Made by a program: the position numbers and the translations under genes. Below the pieces are notes generated by a model. It saw nothing but the letters and a program-made list of their open reading frames with translations, was not told where the DNA came from and searched no databases. A stretch of DNA of 5,452 nt from Deltaproteobacteria bacterium (GTDB taxonomy: Bacteria > Desulfobacterota > Desulfobaccia > Desulfobaccales > 0-14-0-80-60-11): assembly GCA_023381945.1 (NCBI GenBank), contig JAMCQY010000259.1, forward strand, positions 1-5,452. Direction: 5' to 3'. This document shows, in pieces, positions 1 through 5,452 of this stretch (position 1 is the stretch's first letter; the number at the start of each line of letters is the position of its first letter).

Positions 1-1
1 G

Positions 2-61
2 GGAATTAGTATCTCCATTGAGGCCAATACTTTCGTTTCCATTGTGCAAGCGGATGGCTAA
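2..61 (+). CDS. possible C-terminal end of a rightward gene cut by the window edge
   Basis: Reading from base 2, 19 codons stay open to a TAA at 59-61 and give GISISIEANTFVSIVQADG. The alternation of hydrophobic and polar residues would suit a beta strand. The other two plus frames are less convincing: one has a stop at bases 7-9 and the other reads as proline- and basic-rich text to about base 84. Nineteen residues are too few to assign a family, and an open frame of this length occurs often by chance, so this is only a suggestion that a gene ends here, tail to tail with the cytochrome gene. Confidence 0.25.
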   Translation, partial: GISISIEANTFVSIVQADG

Positions 62-66
62 GCCTT

Positions 67-104
67 ATTAAAATAAAATCCTGCCTCATATTTGCTTGTC
101 AGGC
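67..104 (-). terminator. weak terminator-like hairpin after the cytochrome gene
   Basis: Read leftwards, about 40 bases after the cytochrome stop codon, a GCCT (104-101) can pair with AGGC (86-83) across a 14-base loop, and it is followed by a T-rich run (about 78-67). The stem is only 4 bp and the loop is long, so this is a poor match to a Rho-independent terminator. It is simply the best candidate in the gap between base 62 and base 142, which otherwise shows nothing. Confidence 0.18.
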
Positions 105-142
105 GCACCTATTTAACGTTTGGCATTTGCACCTCATCTCAT

Positions 143-2563
143 CTATTTCCCGGTTTGTCGTCTTTTAAGCCCCGCCTTTTCCAATTTCTGGAGCGCCGCG
201 GCCACCCGGCTCCGATCCTGGGAAGAAAGGCTCTCCACCTCGAGGGCCTGCCGCATAACAATCTCGGCCTGGGAGCGCTCCCCCTGCTGCAAATAAATTT
301 CGGCCAGCAAAATGTAGCCGTCCGCAAAACCGGGCCGTTGCGTAATCAGGTCCTGAAGAGTCGCCACCGCTCCCTTAAGGTCTCCCTGCTCTTTCTGGTA
401 GAAGGCCAGGGTATAAGCATATTTGGGCTCCTGGGGATTCAGTTCCGCCGCTTTCCGGCACCAGGACAAGGCCTCCTCGGGCCGGTCTTTGACGGTGAGG
501 ATGCAGAGGTTATAAGCCGCCTGGGCCATCTTGGGATCTAGCCGGAAAGCTTCTCTGAGCTCCCGCTCCGCCTCTTTACCCCTATCCTGCTCGGCCTTAA
601 GCAGCCCCAGGTTGAAGTGAGCGGCGGCGTTCTCCGGGGCAATTTTATTGGCTTTCACCAGAGACTTCTCTGCCCGGTCCTTCTCACCTATCTGGGCATA
701 AGCCATGGCGGCATTGACCAAGACCATGGCCGCCCGGGGCTCAATCTTCAGAGCTGTGTCGTAAGCGGCCAGGGCCTGCTTAATTTCGCCCCGGTGGAGA
801 TAATAATTCCCCAGGTTGTAGTGGGAGGACCATTGATCCGGACGGGCCGTTAGCGAGCTCAGGTACTCCTGGCTGGCCTTCTTCACCATCTTAAAGTCCT
901 CGCCCTTAAAACGCGCCTCCGGGTATTGGGCCAGCGAGGCTGCAGCCCGCACCCGCACCAACCGGTAACTATCGCCGGTGGCAGTCACCAGGGCCTGAAA
1001 GCTTTCCTGGCTCGGCCTGACGGACAAGGCTTCCGCCGCCGCGGCCCGGACTAATGGGGATGGGTCTTGGATGGCTTTAAGTAAAATCTGGCGGACACGC
1101 TCATCAGGGGCAGCCATGGTCAGGCGGATGAGAGAAGCGGCGAAGATCTCGTCCCTCGCCGGGCTGGTTATATAGGTCAGCATCTCCGGGAGCTTTTGCC
1201 AGTCGCGCTTGCGGGCGGCGTCAATGAGGCCAGCCCGTTGAAGGAGCGGGGCCTGGTAGTCCCGAGTCCTCCACTGCCGCACGTTCTGGTCGGCCCAGGT
1301 TGCGTCCTTGTCTTTATGGCATGAGTTGCAAGCATTAGGTGAGCCGAATTTCATGGTTGCGGCCGGCGCCGGTGGCAACATGGAGTGATCGCTCCGGTTC
1401 ATGCGGGCAAAGGCGGTCATAGGCATATGACAGGAGACGCATTTGGTGGGAACTCCAGGCTTGTCCGCTGGATGGTGGATGTGCTCCGCGGCCTTGGCCA
1501 CCCGCTCGGCGTGGCAGGGGAGGCAGGCTTCATTGGCCTTGGCTTGGTCTTTAAAACGATACCGGCCGCTGGAAGTGTGGCACTTGATGCAGTCCAATTT
1601 TCCGGATTTGACGCAGGGGCTCATGAGCCAGGTGGTGAAGGTGTAGTTTTCCCCCAGATCCCGGCCGTCAGGATAGTAGTCCGGGTTTTCCAGGGTTACC
1701 AAGTCAAAATGGTCAAAAAACCGCTCCCCGGGCGGAAAAGAAGTGGTGAGGGGTGAGGCCTTGGCGTGACAGGCGCCGCACGCGGCATTGTGTTGCTCAT
1801 GGGTGAACTTTTTGACGCTGATGATCTTCAGGTCCGGGGGCGGCTGCCCGGGGGGCGCCCCCTTCATCACCTCGTTGTGTTCTTTGGACGGTCCGTGGCA
1901 GGTTTCGCAGTTGATGCCCGCCTCTGCCCAGGTAGTGCGGTAGGTATCGGTCTGCAGGTCGTAGTTGGTGCTGAGCTGACTGACGTGACAATTGAAGCAG
2001 GCAGTGTTGAAGGTATAAGGCCACTCCTTCCAGTTAATCGGTTCTTCGGGCGGCCCGGAGCCGAAGTGGCGCACCCCGCTGGCCGCAGTGTCGAACCATA
2101 GCCTGGTGCGAACGTCATAGGCAACCGGCAGAGTCTGTAAGCGCCCCCGTTCTAATGGTGTCAAGAAATAATAGACCTTCTTGCCTCCCAGAGCGTGGAG
2201 AATGGGGTATTTTTTCTTCTTGCCTTTGGAGTCAGTTTCCATGACCCAGCCGGCTTTGGGGCCGGTGTCCGCCCGGTAGCGGTATTTGCCTATGGTCAGG
2301 TCTTTCGGCTGCGGTGTCAAATTGGCCCGGGCGAACTCCGGGGTGTAGGGCTGCATGGCCAGCCCGTGCCAGGAGGTAGACCAGAGTTTGTAGAACTTGC
2401 CGTGGCATTCGATACAGCTCTTGGAGCCGGCATAGAGAGCATTTTCGCCGCGATAAGCTTGGTCAGCCGGCTTCGCCTCCACCGCCGCAGGGTCAACGAT
2501 ACAAAACATCAAGCCTAAGGCGGTTAACGCCGTCATGGCAGTTAGGTTGAGTAGTACAGACAT
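143..2563 (-). CDS. exported octaheme c-type cytochrome with HEAT and TPR repeats
   Basis: An 806-residue protein predicted to act in the periplasm or at the cell surface in electron transfer. Residues 1-30 form a hydrophobic signal peptide ending in VEA, so cleavage is likely after residue 30. Eight CXXCH haem-binding motifs follow at residues 50, 189, 219, 262, 325, 347, 375 and 412. Their clustering and the scattered extra histidines (66, 229, 255, 258, 361, 363, 364, 393), possible distal ligands, recall cytochrome c554/paired-CXXCH families. Residues about 471-551 hold two HEAT-like helical repeats, and about 575-779 hold five or six TPR units with a typical N-G-Y/A-E/P pattern. The start is firm: an in-frame TAG lies two codons upstream, and AGGGG sits 9 bases before the ATG. 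The gene appears monocistronic. The redox partner and substrate cannot be read from the sequence; the TPR part suggests docking to other proteins. The multiheme cytochrome call is very secure, the exact role unknown. Confidence 0.95.
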   Translation of the reverse strand: MSVLLNLTAMTALTALGLMFCIVDPAAVEAKPADQAYRGENALYAGSKSCIECHGKFYKLWSTSWHGLAMQPYTPEFARANLTPQPKDLTIGKYRYRADTGPKAGWVMETDSKGKKKKYPILHALGGKKVYYFLTPLERGRLQTLPVAYDVRTRLWFDTAASGVRHFGSGPPEEPINWKEWPYTFNTACFNCHVSQLSTNYDLQTDTYRTTWAEAGINCETCHGPSKEHNEVMKGAPPGQPPPDLKIISVKKFTHEQHNAACGACHAKASPLTTSFPPGERFFDHFDLVTLENPDYYPDGRDLGENYTFTTWLMSPCVKSGKLDCIKCHTSSGRYRFKDQAKANEACLPCHAERVAKAAEHIHHPADKPGVPTKCVSCHMPMTAFARMNRSDHSMLPPAPAATMKFGSPNACNSCHKDKDATWADQNVRQWRTRDYQAPLLQRAGLIDAARKRDWQKLPEMLTYITSPARDEIFAASLIRLTMAAPDERVRQILLKAIQDPSPLVRAAAAEALSVRPSQESFQALVTATGDSYRLVRVRAAASLAQYPEARFKGEDFKMVKKASQEYLSSLTARPDQWSSHYNLGNYYLHRGEIKQALAAYDTALKIEPRAAMVLVNAAMAYAQIGEKDRAEKSLVKANKIAPENAAAHFNLGLLKAEQDRGKEAERELREAFRLDPKMAQAAYNLCILTVKDRPEEALSWCRKAAELNPQEPKYAYTLAFYQKEQGDLKGAVATLQDLITQRPGFADGYILLAEIYLQQGERSQAEIVMRQALEVESLSSQDRSRVAAALQKLEKAGLKRRQTGK

Positions 2564-2610
2564 ATAGATCTACCCCTAGGCCGATTCTACCAGGGACAAC
2601 GTCGTCAATC

Positions 2611-2622
2611 ATTAGACAAAAT
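2611..2622 (+). repeat. copy 1 of the ATTRGACAAAA motif
   Basis: ATTAGACAAAAT, direct orientation. It matches the reverse complement of copy 2 (2675-2686) in 11 of 12 bases, the difference being A/G at position 4. It lies about 50 bases upstream of the cytochrome start codon, where a regulator of that gene could bind. The function is inferred from repetition and position only. Confidence 0.5.
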
Positions 2623-2674
2623 ATGTCATGTGTCTGGGTAAGTCCCGGGAGGGTGCAAAAAAGAAAAACCTCGC

Positions 2675-2686
2675 ATTTTGTCCAAT
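2675..2686 (-). repeat. copy 2 of the ATTRGACAAAA motif (inverted)
   Basis: The plus strand reads ATTTTGTCCAAT, so the motif is inverted relative to copies 1 and 3. Together with copy 3 it forms a perfect 11-bp inverted repeat (2676-2686 with 2743-2753) enclosing 56 bases. The centres of the three copies are 64 and 68 bases apart. Confidence 0.55.
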
Positions 2687-2721
2687 AACCAAAAACACCG
2701 CGTCGTCGTGGCGCGGGGTTG

Positions 2722-2735
2722 CGGTCAGGTGACCG
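2722..2735. promoter_or_regulatory. 14-base palindrome inside the motif array
   Basis: CGGTCA and TGACCG flank a GG spacer, giving a perfect 6-2-6 inverted repeat. It lies between copies 2 and 3 of the ATTRGACAAAA motif. The dyad could be an operator for a dimeric regulator, or the tip of a cruciform or RNA hairpin whose outer arms are the two flanking motif copies. No specific regulator can be named. Confidence 0.35.
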
Positions 2736-2742
2736 GCCAAAA

Positions 2743-2754
2743 ATTGGACAAAAA
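2743..2754 (+). repeat. copy 3 of the ATTRGACAAAA motif
   Basis: ATTGGACAAAAA in direct orientation; its first 11 bases are identical to the reverse complement of copy 2. It lies about 210 bases upstream of the mgtC-like start and about 180 from the cytochrome start, so it could serve either gene. Confidence 0.55.
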
Positions 2755-2838
2755 GATGCCCGTTAGCCTGCCCTTATTCGCCTTCGAAAAAGTGCTCGTT
2801 CGCTTGTCGCGGAAACTTATAATCATCTTTTCAAATTA

Positions 2839-2867
2839 TATACAATACGTCAAACGTACACTGTCAA
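2839..2867 (-). promoter_or_regulatory. candidate sigma-70-type promoter facing the cytochrome gene
   Basis: On the minus strand a perfect TTGACA (2867-2862) is followed after 17 bases by TGTATA (2844-2839), with a TATAAT-like string just beyond. The -35 box is ideal and the spacing right, but the -10 box matches only half of the consensus. A 5-3-5 inverted repeat (TACGT, CAA, ACGTA at 2846-2858) sits within the spacer, where a bound repressor would block the polymerase. Transcription from here would leave a leader of about 270 bases carrying the repeated motif. Chance occurrence is possible in this AT-rich stretch. Confidence 0.28.
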
Positions 2868-2950
2868 GGTTTTTGCTCAAAAACGCATTCTTAATCCTCT
2901 CTACAATTCCCTGAAATTACGGTATCATAACCATCACTAACCACAGTTTT

Positions 2951-2956
2951 AAGGAG
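2951..2956 (+). promoter_or_regulatory. ribosome binding site of the mgtC-like gene
   Basis: AAGGAG, a near-perfect Shine-Dalgarno sequence, sits 6 bases before the ATG at 2963 and fixes the start of the mgtC-like gene. Confidence 0.85.
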
Positions 2957-2962
2957 CACCCC

Positions 2963-3643
2963 ATGGTGAGTGAATACGAGATACTTTTCAGGTTGTTCCT
3001 GGCCGCGGTCCTGGGCGCGGTGGTGGGGCTCGAACGCGAGGTGCACGGCCGGCCGGCCGGCATCCGGACCTACCTGCTCCTCTGCATGGGCTCGGCCCTG
3101 ATCATGGTGGTTTCGGAATTGCTCTTTTTTAAATATGAGGGCAAGGGGGTGGCGGATATCCTGCGGGCCGACCCGGGGCGCATCGCCGCCCAGGCCATCA
3201 CCGGCATCGGCTTTCTGGGGGCCGGGGTCATCCTGCGCTATAAAGACACCATCCGGGGCCTGACCACTGCGGCCGCCATTTGGGTGGCCTGCGCCGTGGG
3301 CCTGGCTGTCGGCGCTGGATTTTATCTTTTCGGAAGTGCGGTGACCGGCCTTACCCTGGTGTCCCTCATCGGTCTCAAGGCCTTGGAGCGGCGCCTGAAA
3401 AAAGACTGGTATAAAGAGATGACCGTGGTCTCCCACGACGAGGCCGGACAACTTAACCGCATTCAGGATATCATTGCCCAGAATAAATTTGAGATAATCA
3501 ATTTTAGCGTAAGCAAGGATCTGGAACGGCGTGAAGTCCGAGCCAGTTTCCTCCTGCGAGTGCGCACTGTTCATCCCAGCCGGCAGGTCTTGCAGGAGGT
3601 TTTTGCCGTTGACGGGGTGAAAAGCGTGGACCTCGATTTCTAA
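2963..3643 (+). CDS. MgtC/SapB-family inner-membrane protein
   Basis: A 226-residue membrane protein with the family's hallmark text: GLERE at 22-26, PAGIRT at 31-36, DPGRIAAQ at 70-77, GIGFLGAG at 81-88 and GLTTAA at 99-104. About five hydrophobic segments lie between residues 6 and 138. A soluble C-terminal region (about 150-226) has the beta-alpha-beta look of an ACT-like domain, as in the longer MgtC proteins. In enterobacteria and mycobacteria MgtC supports growth at low magnesium and in macrophages, acting on the F1Fo ATPase rather than as a magnesium transporter. In environmental bacteria its role is poorly known, so no gene symbol is assigned. It stands alone, has a strong ribosome binding site, and converges on the tadE-like gene with only 13 bases between stop codons. 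Neither the length nor the motifs show anything broken. Confidence 0.93.
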   Translation: MVSEYEILFRLFLAAVLGAVVGLEREVHGRPAGIRTYLLLCMGSALIMVVSELLFFKYEGKGVADILRADPGRIAAQAITGIGFLGAGVILRYKDTIRGLTTAAAIWVACAVGLAVGAGFYLFGSAVTGLTLVSLIGLKALERRLKKDWYKEMTVVSHDEAGQLNRIQDIIAQNKFEIINFSVSKDLERREVRASFLLRVRTVHPSRQVLQEVFAVDGVKSVDLDF

Positions 3644-3656
3644 AACCTGAATAATT

Positions 3657-4157
3657 TTACGGCGGCGGGACGGTCCATTCCGCCGCAACCGTGGTTTTGG
3701 CCTGCAAGGCGGGCGGGCTGGCAGCGTCGCCGCTGCCCCATAAAGGCAGCACATTGGGCAGCAGCAGCAGCGCCACCGGGATATTCTTGATCTCTACCCA
3801 TAACTGCACCGGGGTGACGGCAGTATCCCATTGGTAATTGAAATTAGAGCCCGATGTCAAAACAATCCGGTTACCGCCAGCATCTTTCAGGGCATATTTG
3901 TCCAGTTGGTCCTGGACGATTTGCATGATCTGACTGGTGCTTTGGGCCGCATTTCCCCCGCTGCCGGCCCTGGCCGCCACCCTGGCCCCTTCACTGGCGG
4001 CATTGATGATGATCTGCTTTTCCCAATACAGGGTGCCCAGGTCGACAATGCCGGCCAAAATCAGCAGCAGCAAAGGGAGGACCAGGGCCAATTCCACCAC
4101 GATATTGCCCTTTTCTCCGCAGCCTCCGCCAGCTTGGGCGAATTTCGGCGTAGTCAT
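3657..4157 (-). CDS. TadE-like pseudopilin / pilus assembly protein
   Basis: A 166-residue protein of the TadE/TadG-like family. These small pilin-like proteins are processed by a prepilin peptidase and belong to tight-adherence (Flp) type IVc pilus systems. Residues 1-17 form a short basic leader ending EKG, followed by NIVVE. Cleavage after Gly17 would put Glu22 at position +5, as in type IV pilins. Residues about 19-40 are a hydrophobic helix (LALVLPLLLLILAGIVDLG). The YWEKQ and AASEGARVAARAG text that follows is typical of TadE, as is the alternating segment near the C-terminus (LQAKTTVAAEW). The ATG has only a modest ribosome site (AGG about 9 bases away; a GGAG one base away is too close). 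The gene is the last of its leftward cluster, and no other tad genes are visible, so it is an orphan as far as this window shows. A role outside pili is possible. Confidence 0.85.
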   Translation of the reverse strand: MTTPKFAQAGGGCGEKGNIVVELALVLPLLLLILAGIVDLGTLYWEKQIIINAASEGARVAARAGSGGNAAQSTSQIMQIVQDQLDKYALKDAGGNRIVLTSGSNFNYQWDTAVTPVQLWVEIKNIPVALLLLPNVLPLWGSGDAASPPALQAKTTVAAEWTVPPP

Positions 4158-4285
4158 GCTCCGGCCTATCCAGTCCTAGTGAGGTGCAGAAGTCGCCTTT
4201 GGGAGGGCCGATTTCCCGGTGACGGCAACCGGCCCACTACTAGATTCGGCAGTTTGACCGCGAGGCTTTAATCCGGTGACGGTCA
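4158..4285 (-). promoter_or_regulatory. structured leader of the tadE-like gene, possibly a degenerate GEMM-like riboswitch
   Basis: This GC-rich gap runs from the stop codon of the small gene to the tadE-like ATG. A 10-base direct repeat (CCGTCACCGG on the minus strand) occurs at 4282-4273 and 4225-4216. TGACCG (4285-4280) can pair with CGGTCA (4260-4255), and GGGCCG (4235-4230) with CGGCCC (4210-4205). Each 6-bp stem closes a 19-base loop, and each loop holds all or most of a repeat copy. GGATTAAAGCC (4274-4264) and GCCGGTTGCCG (4233-4223) resemble the conserved GGACGCAAAGCC and GCCGGGTTRCCG blocks of cyclic-di-GMP-I (GEMM) RNAs. Such RNAs often precede pilin genes in related bacteria. Against it, the usual GNRA-capped P1b hairpin is missing. 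No sigma-70 promoter or terminator stands out. Confidence 0.3.
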
Positions 4286-4555
4286 GGCGGGTGGTTTATG
4301 ATATTCTTCGAAAATCCTGGGGGGGTATTCTTTGGCTAGGCGGGCCGTCAGGCGGTAATGAAGGTCCCAAGCCTCATCTTTGGTCTGGGTCTCCACCGCC
4401 AGATCGGGTTTAGAGAAGTGCCGCGGCATATAAAAGAAGTTGGCCTCAAATACTGCGGTCTCGAAATGGCCCTCTTCCTTCTTGATGGTGGATACCACAA
4501 ATCGCCGGCGCGTGGGCGAATTTTTGACTTTATTGAATAAACCTTTGGCGGCCAT
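4283..4555 (-). CDS. 90-residue protein of unknown function
   Basis: Not recognised as a member of any family. The protein is soluble, with no signal peptide, no membrane segment and no cysteine. It is rich in charged and aromatic residues. It has a basic N-terminus (KGLFNKVKNSPTRRR, 4-18), a probable beta region (19-55) and a probable helix around EAWDLHYRLTARLAKEY (61-77). It begins 13 bases after the stop of the carboxypeptidase gene, preceded by a weak GGGA about 6 bases from the ATG, so the two are probably translated from one transcript. Its codon choice resembles that of its neighbours, and the frame is uninterrupted, which supports a real gene. Its stop codon takes part in the first hairpin of the following leader. 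Confidence 0.7.
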   Translation of the reverse strand: MAAKGLFNKVKNSPTRRRFVVSTIKKEEGHFETAVFEANFFYMPRHFSKPDLAVETQTKDEAWDLHYRLTARLAKEYPPRIFEEYHKPPA

Positions 4556-4568
4556 TAAAGTCCCGGCT

Positions 4569-5452
4569 TTAAGAATCTTCTTCCTTCTGCTTGGCTTTTT
4601 TCCTGCTCAAGGCCTTTTTCCTGGCGGAGTAGCCATTGGAACCTATAGCCTTACCCCGTCTGGTCTTCCGGGCTGCGACCGCAGTGGTGTGCCCTTTACC
4701 GAAATAAAGTTTCTCTTCGACCGGCGGCAATTTGGCGATGGGGGCGCCTTCCAATTCAAAGCCCTTCTCGATCAGAGGCCGCAAGTCGGCCCATTTCTTA
4801 GTGCTCCCCATCATGGCGACAATGATGGCTTTGTCGCCTTTTTGAAACAAGCCGACATAGGTGGTTTTGGAGGCCCGGGTATAGCCGGTTTTGCCGGCCA
4901 CCGCCAGAGGGGTGGTGAACAGGAAGCGGTTGTGATTGCGCAGTTCCTTGCCCCCCTTGATGGTGTAATATTTAGTCTCCATAATCTTGGCCAGCTCCGG
5001 ATTTTCCATCGCCTTCTTGAACATCAGGGCCAGATCTTGGGCAGTGGAGAATTGATTGTCCGCCGGCAGGCCGTTGGCAGTGCAAAGGCTGGTGCGGTAG
5101 GCGCCCCACTGGCGAACCTCCCGGGTGGTTTGCCGGCAAAAAGCTTCTTCACTGCCGCTCACCTTTTCGGCCAGGGCCCGGGCTGCATCGTTGGCGGAAG
5201 AGAGCAGCAGGGCGTAAAGCATATCCCGGACCGTGTAGGTCTCACCCGGTTTGATGTTGATCTTGGAGGCCGGGGCCGAGGCGGCAAAAGCACTCACTGG
5301 CACCGTGTCGTCCATTTTCAGGTGCTCCACCACCGCCAGGGCGGTCATCACCTTGAGAGTACTGGCGGGCGGCCAGAACAATTGGGGATTAAGGGACAGT
5401 AAAATTTGGCCGGTCTTGGCATCCATCAGGACGAAGGATTTGGCCGAAACCT
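4569..5452 (-). CDS. D-alanyl-D-alanine carboxypeptidase (peptidase S11, PBP5/6-like), N-terminus outside the window
   Basis: A periplasmic enzyme that removes the terminal D-alanine of peptidoglycan pentapeptides and so limits cross-linking. The reading frame stays open to the right edge. The ATG at 5426-5424 is internal, because the codons before it read VSAKSFVL, matching the usual family text before MDAKTG. The start and signal peptide therefore lie beyond base 5452. Counting from that Met, the active-site SxxK is S22-T-L-K25 (PASTLKVMTA), SxN is S77-A-N79 and the KTG triad is K179-T-G181. GLPADNQFSTAQDLALM (119-135) and RNHNRFLF (163-170) are also typical. After about residue 227 the usual PBP5 C-terminal beta domain and amphipathic anchor are not evident; a Lys/Arg-rich tail (253-281) ends in EEDS. 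It heads the leftward cluster seen here. A dacA-type symbol is avoided because several paralogues exist. Confidence 0.93.
   Translation of the reverse strand, partial: VSAKSFVLMDAKTGQILLSLNPQLFWPPASTLKVMTALAVVEHLKMDDTVPVSAFAASAPASKINIKPGETYTVRDMLYALLLSSANDAARALAEKVSGSEEAFCRQTTREVRQWGAYRTSLCTANGLPADNQFSTAQDLALMFKKAMENPELAKIMETKYYTIKGGKELRNHNRFLFTTPLAVAGKTGYTRASKTTYVGLFQKGDKAIIVAMMGSTKKWADLRPLIEKGFELEGAPIAKLPPVEEKLYFGKGHTTAVAARKTRRGKAIGSNGYSARKKALSRKKAKQKEEDS

Larger units (their letters stand above)
2564..2962. other. divergent intergenic region, AT-richer than its flanks
   Basis: About 400 bases separate the start codons of the leftward cytochrome gene and the rightward mgtC-like gene, so promoters for both are expected here. 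The right half (about 2770-2950) is clearly AT-richer than the coding sequence around it. It contains three copies of an 11-12 base motif, a 14-base palindrome at 2722-2735, an 8-base palindrome TCCCGGGA at 2643-2650, a small inverted repeat at 2846-2858 and another at 2869-2884. A 78-codon open frame from a TTG at 2678 has no ribosome binding site and no recognisable protein features, and is not accepted as a gene. No tRNA or known riboswitch was recognised. Confidence 0.8.

Noticed and set aside
2653..2677. sigma-54-type promoter on the minus strand (GG then TTTTTTGC)
   Set aside because: GG and GC are 12 bases apart instead of the required 10.
2709..2722. sigma-54-type promoter on the plus strand (TGGCGC then TTGC)
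   Set aside because: The spacing between GG and GC is 9 bases, one short of the fixed 10.
2611..2754. CRISPR-like array or mobile-element ends
   Set aside because: The three repeats are only 11-12 bases, one is inverted, and no cas, transposase or target-site duplication is present.
2678..2914. 78-codon rightward open frame in the intergenic region
   Set aside because: It starts at a TTG without a ribosome binding site, includes two copies of the regulatory motif, and has no domain features.
3644..3656. terminator between the convergent mgtC-like and tadE-like genes
   Set aside because: Only 13 bases separate the stop codons and no hairpin fits there; any terminator would have to lie within the coding sequences.
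2891..3754. 287-codon leftward open frame across the mgtC-like gene
   Set aside because: It is antisense to a clear MgtC/SapB protein with a strong ribosome site, overlaps the tadE-like gene as well, and shows only low-complexity His/Gln/Gly-rich text.
4440..5402. 320-codon rightward open frame
   Set aside because: It lies antisense to the carboxypeptidase, whose catalytic motifs are intact. Its translation is Gly/Pro/Phe-rich with no recognisable domain, a common side effect of GC-rich coding sequence.

Overview
The window looks like a stretch of a moderately GC-rich chromosome of an anaerobic bacterium. A Desulfobacterota (former Deltaproteobacteria) or similar lineage is the best guess. 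That guess rests on the large periplasmic multiheme cytochrome, the TadE-type pseudopilin and the general gene style. It is an inference from gene content, since no taxonomic marker such as an rRNA is present.

Layout, left to right. Bases 1-61 may be the last codons of a rightward gene that enters from outside. A leftward gene (143-2563) encodes an exported 806-residue octaheme c-type cytochrome fused to HEAT and TPR repeats. A roughly 400-base AT-richer divergent intergenic region (2564-2962) separates it from a rightward MgtC/SapB-family membrane protein (2963-3643). The intergenic region holds three copies of an 11-12 base motif, ATTRGACAAAA, at nearly even spacing, plus smaller palindromes. 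It probably carries the promoters of both genes.

The right half is a leftward cluster that converges on the mgtC-like gene. In transcription order it holds a D-alanyl-D-alanine carboxypeptidase (peptidase S11, PBP5/6-like, cut by the right edge), a 90-residue protein of unknown function 13 bases downstream, and, after a 125-base structured gap, a TadE-like pseudopilin that ends 13 bases from the mgtC-like stop codon. Carboxypeptidase and small gene are probably co-transcribed. The gap before the tadE-like gene is GC-rich, contains a 10-base direct repeat and two 6-bp stems, and vaguely resembles the 3' half of a cyclic-di-GMP-I (GEMM) riboswitch.

The products are mostly envelope proteins: periplasmic electron transfer, inner membrane, cell-wall trimming and a pilus-like component. 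They do not form a recognisable single pathway. No mobile element, CRISPR array, tRNA or rRNA was seen. The best candidates for something undescribed are the motif array in the divergent promoter region, the structured leader of the tadE-like gene, and the octaheme-HEAT-TPR fusion. None amounts to clear evidence of a new system.
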